A stretch of 64,000 nt of DNA from Brevibacterium gallinarum (GCF_014836885.1 NZ_JACSPY010000010.1:1-64000), one strand, 5' to 3'; positions 50,335 through 59,399 are shown, numbered from the stretch's first letter. The notes: a model not told the origin generated them from the sequence alone. Translations and numbers: made by a program.

Positions 50335-51468
50335 TCAGAGCCGGCCGAGCACCCCGGTGTCGAATTCCTCGGCCAGCTGCCGAGCCACAGCGGTCAGCTC
50401 GCCGGTGCGGTAGAACTCCGCGCGCTGACGCTGATAGCTCGCCCCGGTCTCAGCGAAGCGCAGCATGTCGGCCAGCTCATCGACGCAGCCGAGCCGCTCA
50501 GCCACCGGCTGCAAGCGCGCGACCTCATCGGCGATGACATCGGTGACGAGCCGCTCATCGGCGGCGGCGTTTTCGATGATGATCGCCTCCATCGCATAGC
50601 GCGCCGCCCGCCACTTGTTCTCCACATGGAACCAATCCGGCATCGTCGGCAGGGTCTCACCGGCATCGAGGCGGGCGGAGAAGTCATCGACGAGGCACTG
50701 GACGAACGCGGTGACGGCGGCGACCTCGCGCAGGCTCGGCATCGCATCGCAGACCCGCACCTCGATCGTGCCCCACTTGGGCGCTGGGCGGATGTCCCAG
50801 CGGATCTCGTTGATCTCATCGATGACCCCGGTGGTGAACATGTCGCGCGTATACGCCTCGTAGTCAGCCCACGCATCGAACTGGTACGGCAGCCCGGCGG
50901 TCGGCAGCTGCTGGAACATCATCGCCCGGTTCGAGGCGTAGCTTGTGTCCTGCCTGGACCAGAACGGCGAAGACGCACTCACCGCCTGCAGGTGCGGCAC
51001 ATAGGCCAGCAGCGCGTTCAGGATCGGCAGCACCTTGTCCCGGTCATCGATCCCGACATGCGTGTGCAGCCCGAAGATGAGCATGTGCCGGCCCCACCAC
51101 TGGGTGCGGTTGATGAGCTCGGCGTAGCGTTCGGCCTCGGTGACCTGCTGATCCTTCCAGCGCGCGAACGGGTGGGTGCCGGCCGAGAGCATCCGGATGC
51201 CCAGCGGCTCGGTGATCTCATGCAGCTGCCCGATCGTCTCGGCCAGATCCGCACTGGCCTCAGCGACGGTGCGGTGCACGCCGGTGACCGCCTCGACGGT
51301 GTTCGTCAGCATCTCCCCGACGATCCGCCCGCGCAGCGCGGCGCGCTCCTCGACGGCAGCGAGCACCTCGCCGGCACGCGGCACGAGGTCGAGCGAGACC
51401 GCATCGACAAGCCCGAGTTCCCATTCGACGCCGAGGGTCGACCGTTGAGAGCGCGCGAAATCCACCAT
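50335..51468 (-). CDS. Carboxylate-amine ligase, GCS2 family (glutamate-cysteine-ligase-like)
   Basis: 377 residues from ATG 51468, which lies 6 bases after TAGGAT, so probably leaderless. Family blocks: STLGVEWELGLVD, GEMLTNTVEAVTGVHRTVAE, LSAGTHPFARW, HMLIFGLHTHVGIDDRDKVL, WGTIEVRVCDAMPSLRE. This is the YbdK-type branch of glutamate-cysteine ligases. Members can join glutamate and cysteine, but actinobacteria often use mycothiol instead of glutathione, so the physiological amine is uncertain. Confidence 0.88.
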   Translation of the reverse strand: MVDFARSQRSTLGVEWELGLVDAVSLDLVPRAGEVLAAVEERAALRGRIVGEMLTNTVEAVTGVHRTVAEASADLAETIGQLHEITEPLGIRMLSAGTHPFARWKDQQVTEAERYAELINRTQWWGRHMLIFGLHTHVGIDDRDKVLPILNALLAYVPHLQAVSASSPFWSRQDTSYASNRAMMFQQLPTAGLPYQFDAWADYEAYTRDMFTTGVIDEINEIRWDIRPAPKWGTIEVRVCDAMPSLREVAAVTAFVQCLVDDFSARLDAGETLPTMPDWFHVENKWRAARYAMEAIIIENAAADERLVTDVIADEVARLQPVAERLGCVDELADMLRFAETGASYQRQRAEFYRTGELTAVARQLAEEFDTGVLGRL

Positions 51469-51474
51469 GCGCAA

Positions 51475-51480
51475 ATCCTA
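51475..51480 (-). promoter_or_regulatory. -10 hexamer for the GCS2 gene
   Basis: TAGGAT on the minus strand ends 6 bases before the ATG of the GCS2-type gene, with no ribosome site. Confidence 0.45.
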
Positions 51481-51506
51481 CAGAACCCTTGTCATTTCCT
51501 GCCCAT

Positions 51507-51526
51507 CCGTTCCCGAGGCGGTGGCC
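51507..51526 (-). repeat. Dispersed repeat unit between the GCS2 and GH3 genes
   Basis: CCGTTCCCGAGGCGGTGGCC, reverse-complement orientation, lies in the 83-base gap between two divergent leaderless genes, so both promoters flank or overlap it. Confidence 0.7.
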
Positions 51527-51539
51527 GCGCCGAGCCCGT

Positions 51540-51545
51540 TACGAT
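51540..51545 (+). promoter_or_regulatory. -10 hexamer for the GH3 gene
   Basis: TACGAT ends 6 bases before ATG 51552, with no ribosome site. Confidence 0.45.
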
Positions 51546-51551
51546 GGCCTC

Positions 51552-53246
51552 ATGGCTCGCACCTCTTCGATCGTCCTCGCCGGACTGCTCGCTGGCGCCC
51601 TCACGCTCACCGGCTGCAGCCGTGCCGAAACTGACGGTCCCCAAGAGCAGAGCAGCCCTGTGGCCGCTGAGACCCCGGCGGCGAACGCACCGACGACGAG
51701 TGCGCAGCCCGACGCCCGGCCTGCCGACTTCACCGACGAGGCTGCGGGCATCGTCGCCGAGATGGACGACACGGCGCTGGCCGGGGCGGTCATCATGGGC
51801 TCCTATGACGGCACCGATGCCGCAGCCGGGGCCCAGCTCATCCGTGATCACCAGCTCGCCGGCGTCATCGTCATGCCCTACAACCTTCCGCAGGACGTCG
51901 ACCGGCAGACGGTCGCGAGTATGACCGAGCAGTTCCGCACCGCTGCCGGTGAGCGCGGTTGGCAGACGATGATCGGCGTCGACCAGGAGGGCGGTCCGGT
52001 CACCCGTGCCGGCAGCGCGGCCGTCGAACTGCCGCCGCTCATGGCCCACGGTGCGGCTGACGATCCGGCGCTGACCAGCCAGATCACCGCGCTGCAGGGC
52101 CGTGACCTCATCGAACTCGGCTTCACCACCGACTTCGCCCCCATCGCCGACGTCACCGTCGGCAAGGACGACCCCGCCATCAGCGTGCGGTCTGCCGGTG
52201 ATGACCCGCAGCGGGTCTCGTCCGTGGTCGAGGCCGCGGTCACCGGTTATGACGAGGCGGGGATCATCTCCTCGCTCAAGCACTTCCCCGGCCATGGGGC
52301 GCTGACCGAGGACTCCCACGAGACGCTGCCGGTGTCACAGAAGTCCCTCGGCGAGCTCGCCGACCGCGACTTCGTGCCGTTCGCCGATGCCGCTGAGGCC
52401 GGTGTCGCGACCTCGATGATGGTCGGCCACATCGCACTGCCCGATGATGAGACGCTGCCGGCCTCGCTCAACCCGAAGGCCTACCAGGCGCTGCGTGAGG
52501 ACGTCGGATTCGAGGGCCTCATCGTCACCGACGCCCTGAATATGGGTGCGGTCACGGCCGGCAGCCCCGGCCAGGAGACCGTCAGGGCGCTTGCCGCCGG
52601 AGCGGATCTCGCGCTCCTGCCCCCGGACAGCGCTGCTGCCGCCGAGGCGGTGCGCACCGCGCTTTCAGACGGCACCTTGAAGCGCGAGGACCTGAAGGAG
52701 TCCGCCACCCGGGTGGTGGCCGCCCAGCTGTGGCAGACCGCGGTGGCCGGCCAGACCGGTGCTGACCAGACCGCTGCTGACGAGAGCGGTGAGGATTCCG
52801 GGCCGGGCGAGGATGAACAGCGCCAGCAGCTCGCCGATGCCGCACTGACCGTCATGGCAGGCGAATGCCGGTTCGCTGATCCTGTTGACGAGGTCTCGGT
52901 CACCGGCTCCGATCTGGGCGTCAAAGCCTTCACCGAGGCCGCGGAGGACGCCGGGCTGAAGGTCACCGACAGCGCTGAGACCACGGTCGCGCTGGTGCCG
53001 GGTCCGCTGCTGGGATCCGAGACCGTCAAGCAGGCCGCGGAGCGGAACTCGACGACGGCCGATGTCGCCGTGGCCCTGTCTGGGCCGTGGGAGCTGGAGG
53101 GCTTCGACTCCGGCACCCAGCTGGCGATCTACGACGACTGGCAGCCGGGCATGACAGCCGTCGCCCGCTATCTGTCAGGTGACCTTGCGGCCACCGGCTC
53201 CCTGCCGGTGCAGATCGAGGGAGCTGACCCGCCGGACTGCAGCTGA
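51552..53246 (+). CDS. Lipoprotein glycoside hydrolase family 3 (NagZ-like beta-N-acetylhexosaminidase)
   Basis: 564 residues. A lipoprotein signal with LTLTGC near residue 20 is followed by a Thr/Ala/Pro linker. The GH3 barrel shows GVDQEGGPVTRAG, the NagZ-type loop KHFPGHGALTEDSHETLP with the conserved Asp-His pair, and GLIVTDALNMGAV, where the Asp is the expected nucleophile. It should remove terminal beta-N-acetylglucosamine from cell-wall fragments outside the membrane. A C-terminal domain of about 130 residues follows an acidic linker. Leaderless start; divergent to the GCS2 gene. Confidence 0.9.
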   Translation: MARTSSIVLAGLLAGALTLTGCSRAETDGPQEQSSPVAAETPAANAPTTSAQPDARPADFTDEAAGIVAEMDDTALAGAVIMGSYDGTDAAAGAQLIRDHQLAGVIVMPYNLPQDVDRQTVASMTEQFRTAAGERGWQTMIGVDQEGGPVTRAGSAAVELPPLMAHGAADDPALTSQITALQGRDLIELGFTTDFAPIADVTVGKDDPAISVRSAGDDPQRVSSVVEAAVTGYDEAGIISSLKHFPGHGALTEDSHETLPVSQKSLGELADRDFVPFADAAEAGVATSMMVGHIALPDDETLPASLNPKAYQALREDVGFEGLIVTDALNMGAVTAGSPGQETVRALAAGADLALLPPDSAAAAEAVRTALSDGTLKREDLKESATRVVAAQLWQTAVAGQTGADQTAADESGEDSGPGEDEQRQQLADAALTVMAGECRFADPVDEVSVTGSDLGVKAFTEAAEDAGLKVTDSAETTVALVPGPLLGSETVKQAAERNSTTADVAVALSGPWELEGFDSGTQLAIYDDWQPGMTAVARYLSGDLAATGSLPVQIEGADPPDCS

Positions 53247-53299
53247 GTGCACCGGCGCCCGCACGGTGCGCTGATGGCGGTGCTGACCTGCACGAACCG

Positions 53300-53328
53300 T
53301 TGAGACACCGGGTGCCGGAGAGTACAGT
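53300..53328 (+). promoter_or_regulatory. Sigma-70-type promoter upstream of the 128-residue membrane-protein gene
   Basis: TTGAGA at 53300-53305 and TACAGT at 53323-53328 with 17-base spacing, the best consensus promoter in the window. It should drive the membrane-protein gene and the overlapping mug gene. Confidence 0.6.
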
Positions 53329-53399
53329 GGAGCCAACCCTCAGGATCTGCCTGATCTGGGCAGACGAGCCCCGAACCCGCGAACGGACGTGACGGCATC

Positions 53400-53786
53400 A
53401 TGGCAGCCCCGCACCACCCGGCCGACCGGCAGCACACCGACTGGCAGCCCACCGGGAAGCGGCCCACCGTTAAGGACCGCACCGGGAAAGGGCACACCGG
53501 GAAAGAGAGGGGCCGCATCGCCCGGTTCTTCACTCAGCGACCGCGTCGCACATCCGATTTCGTCCTCATCTGGGCCGTCTTGACCGCCGTGTCGTTCGCG
53601 ATCACCGGCATCTACGCATGGATGGCGCCGGACACCATGGCCTACCTGCAGGATTACGGCTTCCTCGCCGTCTTCGGCTCCGTCGTCTTAGCCGGAGTCC
53701 TCTACGCCTTCTCCCGCGATGCGCAGAAGGAGAACGCTGTGCGCCGCCAGCGCCAGACCCGCCGACCGGATGACAGCCCACAGTGA
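53400..53786 (+). CDS. Small membrane protein, unknown function
   Basis: 128 residues. A basic, Lys/Gly/Arg/His-rich N-terminus of about 45 residues (GKRPTVKDRTGKGHTGKERG) leads to two membrane helices (FVLIWAVLTAVSFAITGIYA and FLAVFGSVVLAGVLYAF) and a polar, basic C-terminus. No family recognised. The stop overlaps the GTG start of the mug gene (GTGA), so the two are co-translated. Confidence 0.65.
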   Translation: MAAPHHPADRQHTDWQPTGKRPTVKDRTGKGHTGKERGRIARFFTQRPRRTSDFVLIWAVLTAVSFAITGIYAWMAPDTMAYLQDYGFLAVFGSVVLAGVLYAFSRDAQKENAVRRQRQTRRPDDSPQ

Positions 53787-54454
53787 GCCTGCCAGACCCG
53801 CAGGCGACGCAGCAGGCGTCCTCGTCACGGCGCCCGTCACCGCTGGGCGGCCGCAAGCCGACGAAGGACGACCTGCCGGCCTTCGCCACTGACAACCCGG
53901 ACTCGATCGACGACGTGCTGCCCGGTCCCGGCGACCCGCCGCTGCGGCTGCTCATCATCGGCATCAACCCCGGCCTGTGGACGGCAGCGGTCAACGCTCC
54001 CTTCGTCCGGCCGGGAAACAGGTTCTGGCCCTCCCTGCACCGGGCAGGCCTGACCGATCACCTCATCGACGCCTCACGCGGACTGGCCGTGGCCGACGAA
54101 CGCCACCTCATCACCCGCGGCATCGGAATCACGAACATCGTCGGCCGGGCCACCGCCCGCGCCGATGAGCTCAAGCCAGGCGAACTGCGCGACGGCGCAG
54201 CCGCACTCGTTACCCGTATCCAGACGCTGCGCCCGCAGGCGGCAGGGATCGCCGGGATCACCGCATTCCGCACCGCATTCCGGCAGTCGAAAGCCGTGCT
54301 CGGCCGGCAGGACACCGCCCTCATCGACGGCTGGCCGGCAGACACGCAGCTGTGGGTTCTCCCGCAGCCCAGCGGCCTCAACGCGCATGAGAACATCGAC
54401 ACGCTCGCAGACAAATGGCGAGACGTATGGGCGGCAACCGCACCACAGGGCTGA
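53783..54454 (+). CDS. mug: G/U mismatch-specific uracil-DNA glycosylase (Mug)
   Basis: 223 residues from a GTG overlapping the preceding gene. The active-site block LLIIGINPGLWTAAVNAPFV followed by RPGNRFWPSLHRAGL is diagnostic of Mug/TDG, with the conserved Asn in INPG. ITNIVGRATARADEL and the final VLPQPSGLNAHENIDTLADK also match. It excises uracil or other altered pyrimidines mispaired with guanine, which matters in a GC-rich genome where cytosine deamination is frequent. The first 50 residues are an extra disordered leader. Confidence 0.92.
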   Translation: MSLPDPQATQQASSSRRPSPLGGRKPTKDDLPAFATDNPDSIDDVLPGPGDPPLRLLIIGINPGLWTAAVNAPFVRPGNRFWPSLHRAGLTDHLIDASRGLAVADERHLITRGIGITNIVGRATARADELKPGELRDGAAALVTRIQTLRPQAAGIAGITAFRTAFRQSKAVLGRQDTALIDGWPADTQLWVLPQPSGLNAHENIDTLADKWRDVWAATAPQG

Positions 54455-54527
54455 ACCCGCAGGATTGAACCCACAGGGCTGAACCGAGTATCAGCGGGCT
54501 GAAACCGTCCCAGCTATTCGACGACGT

Positions 54528-55430
54528 TCAGCTGTCGACGGGCTTCTCGAACCCGGTGGCGGCCGGCCGGTGGGCATCCGATGACCAGCCCGACCAGCTC
54601 GGTGCGTAGAGCACCGAGTCGATGCCCAGCGTCGCCAGCGCCAGCGCATTGTGACACGCCGTCACACCCGAACCGCAGTACACGCCCACCGGCGCCTGAC
54701 CGCCCTCACCGCCGCCGTTGCCGGCCTCGACATCGATGCCGAGGGCGGCGAAGCGCTGCTTGAGCCCGTCGGCTTCGAGGAACATCCCATCGGAGAGGTT
54801 CCCGGGCGCAGGTGCCGAAAGGGCACCAGGGATGTGCCCGGCACGTGCGTCCATCGGCTCGGACTCACCGGCGTAGCGCTCAGGCGCACGAGCGTCGATG
54901 ACCGTGCCCGTGTCCGCCAGCTGTGCGATCCCATCGGCATCGGTGACCGGCAGCTGACCGGGCCTGATCTCGAAAGCCGACGCCGACACCTCGGCGGCGG
55001 CGCTCTCAGCAGACCCGGCCTCGACCTCGTGTTCGGCCTGCGTCCAGGCGGCATAGCCGCCGTCGAGCAGTCGCACATTGCCGACACCGGCCCAGCGCAG
55101 CAGCCACCAGGCGCGGGCGGCGCCGAGGCCCGGGCCGGCGTCGTAGACGACGACCGGGGTGGCGGCCTCGATCCCCCACGCACGGACGGTCTGCTCGAAC
55201 CGGTTCGGGCTCGGCAGCGGGTGGCGGCCCTCGCGGGCGTCATCGCTGGGCCCGGCCAGATCGTCATCGAGGGAGACGTAGAGCGCACCGGGGATGTGAC
55301 CGGCGGCGAACGCGCCGGAGCCGTCAGGCTGCTGCAGGCTCCAGCGGACATCGAGCAGCACCGGCGGCGAGGCGGACATGCGCTCAGCAGCAAGCTGGTC
55401 AACGGTGATGAGGTGGTCGGCGCGGGACAT
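54528..55430 (-). CDS. Two-domain rhodanese sulfurtransferase
   Basis: 300 residues, ATG preceded by GAGAGGAATCC. The N-terminal rhodanese domain (about 10-135) reads VLLDVRWSLQQPDG, HIPGALYVSLDDDLAG and RAWGIEAATPVVVYDAGPGL. The C-terminal domain (about 165-290) carries the active loop VYCGSGVTACHNALALATLG, with the catalytic cysteine followed by GSGVTA, the thiosulfate-sulfurtransferase type. It transfers sulfane sulfur to cyanide or a thiol acceptor. It stands alone on the minus strand between mug and the methyltransferase. Confidence 0.92.
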   Translation of the reverse strand: MSRADHLITVDQLAAERMSASPPVLLDVRWSLQQPDGSGAFAAGHIPGALYVSLDDDLAGPSDDAREGRHPLPSPNRFEQTVRAWGIEAATPVVVYDAGPGLGAARAWWLLRWAGVGNVRLLDGGYAAWTQAEHEVEAGSAESAAAEVSASAFEIRPGQLPVTDADGIAQLADTGTVIDARAPERYAGESEPMDARAGHIPGALSAPAPGNLSDGMFLEADGLKQRFAALGIDVEAGNGGGEGGQAPVGVYCGSGVTACHNALALATLGIDSVLYAPSWSGWSSDAHRPAATGFEKPVDS

Positions 55431-55547
55431 CGGATTCCTCTCGCTGGGGGTACAGAACTGGTCAGGGGACGGGCGATCAGGGGACGGGGGATCAGGGACG
55501 GGTGATGGGGAGCGCTGGACGCAGGGGGGCTCGGTGCGGCGGGCAGG

Positions 55548-56780
55548 TCACGGCTCGGCCGCCGCACCCAGCTCGACGTCATCGGCCAGCAGCACCGCAT
55601 GCTGCTCACCGATCCGGGTGAAGAACAGAGTGGCGGACTGACCGCCCTTGGGCAGCTTGAGCTGGCGCCGCACCTGGTCGGGTGCGATATCAGCACCGCG
55701 CTTCTTGATGACGACCCGGCTGATGCCGCGTTCGACGAGCGCCCGGCGCAGCGGCTTGATGCCAGCCGGCAGCACATCGGCGATCCGCCAGGCCCGCACC
55801 GCCCGAGCGGCAGCTCCAGCCGGCAGGGCGTCCCCGGTCAGATACGCGATCGGAGGGGAGATGCGCCGCACATCCAGCGGCGCGCAGAGCGCTCGCACGA
55901 GACCGGCGCGCACGATCGCGCCATCGGGTTCGAAGAGGTACGCACCGAGCTCGCCGATGCCCTCCTCATCGTCTGCCGGCACCTCGGATTCGTGGACGGC
56001 CAGGGTTCCGCCGTCGCGCATGACGAGGGCGCTGCGGCCCGGCCGCTGGCACACCGCACCGTGATACAGCGCCACCTCGACCACATCACCGTCATGCGAG
56101 ACCCACTGCGCCTCCCAGCCGTGAGGAACCAGGCCATGATCCAGCGCCGGCCCGAGCTTGATCCCGGCACCTGCCACCTCGGCGGCGGCCTTGAACGCCC
56201 ACGACAGCGACGGCGAGAACGCCTCGGGATCGCTCAGGCGAGAGGCGCCGCTGGCCTTGCCCGAGGCGGTGTCGCGCCGGGCCGGGTCGAGCCAGAGCGC
56301 ATCGGCGCGGGAGAGATCGTAGTCCTCGGCGCGGGCGTGGGAGACAGTGACGGTGTCGAGGTGCCGCAGGTTGAACGCCGCGATCGCCGCAGTCACCTCA
56401 TCGGCATCGACAGCCTCAACGCTGGCGCCGAGACCAGCGAAGGCCAGCGCATCGGCGCCGATCCCGCAGCCCAGGTCGGCGATGACCTGCGCGCCCGCGG
56501 CGGTCATCCGGGCGGCATGATGGGCCGCGACCGGCAGACGGGTCGCCTGCTCCAGGCCAGGGCGGGTGAAGAGCATATCGGCTGCGAATGGCCCGAACTT
56601 CGCCTCCGCCTCCTGCCTCAGCTCGGCCTGGGCGAGCACCGCCGTCGCGGCCTCAGCGCTGAGCCCCTGCCTGCGCAGCCGCTCAGCGAGGGCGAGCTCA
56701 CCGGCACGCGAGTACTCCAACTCATCGAGCAGGCGGTACACCTCGGGGTCGAGCACGGCGGCCAGCGTCTGCGGATCCAT
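55548..56780 (-). CDS. Class I SAM-dependent methyltransferase with THUMP-like C-terminal domain
   Basis: 410 residues from ATG 56780 (GTG 56789 also in frame), placed 7 bases after TAGGGT. The SAM-binding fold shows VIADLGCGIGADALAFAG and VEAVDADEVTAAIAAFNLRH, with the catalytic-site ADALWLDPARRD. The C-terminal region (about 290-400) is the THUMP-like domain found in these actinobacterial proteins (GISRVVIKKRGADIAPDQVR). Probably an RNA methyltransferase, target unknown. Divergent to ksgA with only about 70 bases between them. Confidence 0.85.
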   Translation of the reverse strand: MDPQTLAAVLDPEVYRLLDELEYSRAGELALAERLRRQGLSAEAATAVLAQAELRQEAEAKFGPFAADMLFTRPGLEQATRLPVAAHHAARMTAAGAQVIADLGCGIGADALAFAGLGASVEAVDADEVTAAIAAFNLRHLDTVTVSHARAEDYDLSRADALWLDPARRDTASGKASGASRLSDPEAFSPSLSWAFKAAAEVAGAGIKLGPALDHGLVPHGWEAQWVSHDGDVVEVALYHGAVCQRPGRSALVMRDGGTLAVHESEVPADDEEGIGELGAYLFEPDGAIVRAGLVRALCAPLDVRRISPPIAYLTGDALPAGAAARAVRAWRIADVLPAGIKPLRRALVERGISRVVIKKRGADIAPDQVRRQLKLPKGGQSATLFFTRIGEQHAVLLADDVELGAAAEP

Positions 56781-56787
56781 AGCTGCC

Positions 56788-56793
56788 ACCCTA
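56788..56793 (-). promoter_or_regulatory. -10 hexamer for the THUMP-like methyltransferase gene
   Basis: TAGGGT on the minus strand ends 7 bases before ATG 56780. The same hexamer occurs in the divergent ksgA promoter. Confidence 0.45.
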
Positions 56794-56816
56794 TCGGGTG
56801 CCTGCAGACGTTGTGG

Positions 56817-56844
56817 TGGACAGCGCCACTGAGTCGTTTAGGGT
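56817..56844 (+). promoter_or_regulatory. Promoter of ksgA
   Basis: TGGACA (56817-56822) and TAGGGT (56839-56844) with 16-base spacing. The hexamer ends 7 bases before the GTG start, consistent with a leaderless transcript. Confidence 0.5.
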
Positions 56845-56851
56845 AAGAACC

Positions 56852-57802
56852 GTGACGAACCTCCTCAGTGCCCGCGACATCAGGGCACTCGCCGCCGAGA
56901 TCGGCCTGCGCCCCACCAAGCAGCGCGGGCAGAACTTCGTCATCGACCCCAATACGGTGCGCATGATCGTCTCCGCTGCCGAACTGGACGAGAACTGCCG
57001 GGTCGTCGAGATCGGCCCCGGACTCGGCTCACTGACCCTCGCGCTGCTCGAAGCCGGCCACGCCGTCACCGCCGTCGAAGTCGACCCGGTGCTTGCCGCC
57101 CGGCTGCCGGCCACGATCGAGACCCACCACGGCGCCGATGCCGCCTTCGCCCTCGTCACCGCTGACGCCCTGCACGTCACCGACCTGCCCGATGCCGCCG
57201 GGAGCGCGGCACCCGGCCCGCTGGCGCTCGTAGCGAACCTGCCCTACAACGTCGCCGTGCCGGTGCTGCTGCACTTCCTCGCCGCCTTCCCCACCATCGA
57301 CACGGTCCTCGTCATGGTCCAGGCCGAAGTCGCCGACCGGCTCGCCGCCGGCCCCGGCTCGCGCACCTACGGGGTGCCCAGCGCCAAAGCCCAGTGGTAC
57401 GGCACCGTCACCCGGGCCGGCACCATCGGCAAGAACGTCTTCTGGCCGGCCCCCAACATCGACTCCGGGCTCGTGCGCATCACCCGCCACGCACACCCCT
57501 ACACCGCTGAGAAGCAGGCGGTGTTCTCCTGCATCGACGCCGCCTTCGCCCAGCGCCGCAAGACCCTGCGCTCAGCCCTGTCCGGCTGGGCCGGCTCGCC
57601 CGCCCGCGCCGAGCAGATCCTCACCGCAGCCGGCGTCGACCCGCGGGCACGTGGGGAGACGCTGACGATCACCGACTTCATCGCCATCGCCGAGGCGGCG
57701 GAGACGACCAGCGTCCAGGCGCCCACCGCCTCGGGCGCGGCTCCCACGGCCTCAGGAACAGCGCCCACCGCCTCGGGAATGGGGGAGGAGGACCGGGCAT
57801 GA
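56852..57802 (+). CDS. ksgA: 16S rRNA A1518/A1519 dimethyltransferase KsgA
   Basis: 316 residues from GTG 56852, chosen from the leaderless promoter and the family N-terminus. Motifs: [39 protein letters not shown] (SAM loop), [18 protein letters not shown] (the NLPY catalytic motif) and [14 protein letters not shown]. It dimethylates two adenines near the 3' end of 16S rRNA. The C-terminus (about 290-316) is three PTASG repeats encoded by dispersed 21-base units, outside the catalytic fold. Overlaps ispE by 4 bases, the usual ksgA-ispE order. Confidence 0.96.
   Translation: MTNLLSARDIRALAAEIGLRPTKQRGQNFVIDPNTVRMIVSAAELDENCRVVEIGPGLGSLTLALLEAGHAVTAVEVDPVLAARLPATIETHHGADAAFALVTADALHVTDLPDAAGSAAPGPLALVANLPYNVAVPVLLHFLAAFPTIDTVLVMVQAEVADRLAAGPGSRTYGVPSAKAQWYGTVTRAGTIGKNVFWPAPNIDSGLVRITRHAHPYTAEKQAVFSCIDAAFAQRRKTLRSALSGWAGSPARAEQILTAAGVDPRARGETLTITDFIAIAEAAETTSVQAPTASGAAPTASGTAPTASGMGEEDRA
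57721..57783 (+). repeat. Three tandem dispersed-repeat units encoding the KsgA tail
   Basis: Units at 57721, 57742 and 57763, each 21 bases, CCCACCGCCTCGGGNNNGG with variations, read in frame as [14 protein letters not shown] and PTASGMG. Confidence 0.85.
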
Positions 57803-58737
57803 ACGCAGAAGTCGCCCAGCTCGGCGCCCGCTCGGTCACCGCGCGTGCCTACGGCAAGATCAACGTCTTCCTCTCCGTCGGCCCGCAGCGCGCCGACGGC
57901 TACCACGACCTCGTCAGCGTCTTCCAGACCCTCGACCTGGCCGAGACGATCACCCTGTCACCGGCGGCCGAGACCGCGGTGACACTCACCGGCCCCCGGG
58001 CGGACACGACCGTCCCACTCGATGACCGCAACCTCGCCGTCCAAGCCGTCGCGGCACTGTCCGAGGCGACTGAGACGCACATCCCGGTCGCCATCACGAT
58101 CGACAAACAGGTCCCGGTCGCCGGCGGGATGGGCGGCGGGTCAGCCGACGCGGCTGCGGCACTGGTCGCCTATGCCGAACTCATCGGCTGCGATGACGCT
58201 GACCTGCTCACCCGGATCGCCGCCGAACTCGGCGCCGACGTGCCGTTCGCGCTCACCGGCGGCACCGCGATCGGCACCGGCCGCGGCGACGAACTCGTGC
58301 CCGTCGCCGGGTCCGGTGCATTCCACTGGGTGCTCGCCACCTCGGTGGCGTCCCTGTCCACACCCGAGGTGTACCGCACCCTCGATGAGCTGCGCCGCGA
58401 GACCTCGACAGCGACCGATGACACGCTGCGCGACCCCGATGACGTCGTCACCGCGCTGACCGCAGGTGACCCGCACGCTCTGGCCGGGGTGCTACACAAC
58501 GACATGACCGACGCGGCGATCGAACTGCTGCCCGGCATCGCCGAAGTCATGGAATCCGGGCGGCAGGCAGGGGCCCTGGCTGCGCTCGTGTCCGGATCAG
58601 GACCGACGGTCGGGTTCCTCGTCGCCGACCCGACCCATGCCCTCGACCTCACCGTGCTGCTCGAAGCCACCCGCGGAGTCCGCGACGTGGTGCGCACCAC
58701 CGCACCGGCCGGCGGCGCCCACCTGGTGACCGGCTGA
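57799..58737 (+). CDS. ispE: 4-diphosphocytidyl-2-C-methyl-D-erythritol kinase IspE
   Basis: 312 residues. A GHMP kinase of the non-mevalonate isoprenoid pathway. [20 protein letters not shown] is the IspE opening. The ATP-binding glycine-rich loop is [20 protein letters not shown], and the C-terminal motif [14 protein letters not shown] is intact. The start ATG overlaps the ksgA stop. Its product leads toward undecaprenyl and other isoprenoids needed for cell-wall synthesis. No terminator was recognised after it. Confidence 0.96.
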   Translation: MNAEVAQLGARSVTARAYGKINVFLSVGPQRADGYHDLVSVFQTLDLAETITLSPAAETAVTLTGPRADTTVPLDDRNLAVQAVAALSEATETHIPVAITIDKQVPVAGGMGGGSADAAAALVAYAELIGCDDADLLTRIAAELGADVPFALTGGTAIGTGRGDELVPVAGSGAFHWVLATSVASLSTPEVYRTLDELRRETSTATDDTLRDPDDVVTALTAGDPHALAGVLHNDMTDAAIELLPGIAEVMESGRQAGALAALVSGSGPTVGFLVADPTHALDLTVLLEATRGVRDVVRTTAPAGGAHLVTG

Positions 58738-58823
58738 GCACTCGGCGGCGACTGGGCGTTCGCCCGCCCGCCAGCGACTGGCTGGCTGCGCGCCCGCGAC
58801 TGAGCGCCTGCCTGCAGCTGAGA

Positions 58824-58841
58824 ATCAACCGTTCGGTTGAT
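58824..58841. promoter_or_regulatory. 18-bp palindromic operator upstream of the DUF2871-MFS operon
   Basis: ATCAACCG and CGGTTGAT are exact inverted arms around TT, about 100 bases before the DUF2871 start. The shape is that of a TetR-family site, but no TetR gene is adjacent. Confidence 0.55.
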
Positions 58842-58943
58842 GCCGGGTTCGACCTCCCGCACGATCCCAACTGCCGGGGATCCTGGTGAGATGGAATCGA
58901 CGCCTCCTGCACCTGCACCAGGCTCTCCAGAGAAGGGATACCC

Positions 58944-59399
58944 ATGACCGCACTGTTCAGGGCCGCAACCGCCTACCTCATCCTCGGGCTCGCCGCCGGC
59001 CTGTACTACCGCGAATTCACCAAAGCCAACGACTTCCCCGCCGGCGAGTTCACCCAGCTCTCGGCCACGCACACCCATCTGCTGGCGCTCGGCTTCATGA
59101 TGTTCCTCATCTTCCTCGCCCTCGAGAAGGTCTTCGCGCTCTCCGGCAGCCCGAAGCTGTTCACCTGGTTCCTCTGGCTCTACAACGCCGGCGTGCTCAC
59201 CACCGTGGCGATGATGGTCTGGCACGGCAGCCTCACCGTCCTCGGCCGGGAATCCAACGCCATGATCGCCGGCATCGCAGGCCTCGGCCACATCCTCATC
59301 ACTGCTGGCCTCATCATCTTCATCATCGCCCTGCGCCGGGCCATCACCACACCGCCCACCGCCGCGTCTGCTGAATCCCGGACGGCCGTGAGCGCCTGA
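58944..59399 (+). CDS. DUF2871 membrane protein
   Basis: 151 residues, ATG after AGAAGGG. Four membrane helices, beginning LFRAATAYLILGLAAGLYYR, with THTHLLALGFMMFLIFLALE in the second segment and a histidine in MMVWHGSLTVLG. This matches the DUF2871 family of small membrane proteins. The pair of histidines in THTH and the later His resemble haem- or metal-ligand placement, but no function is established. The stop overlaps the MFS start (TGATG), so it is the first gene of a two-gene operon. Confidence 0.8.
   Translation: MTALFRAATAYLILGLAAGLYYREFTKANDFPAGEFTQLSATHTHLLALGFMMFLIFLALEKVFALSGSPKLFTWFLWLYNAGVLTTVAMMVWHGSLTVLGRESNAMIAGIAGLGHILITAGLIIFIIALRRAITTPPTAASAESRTAVSA

Noticed and set aside
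49519-51924. 801-codon plus-strand frame through Nudix and GCS2 genes
   Set aside because: It crosses three real genes in other frames and contains no domain; only its repeat-derived GDWNPA stretch is notable and is reported as DNA repeat.
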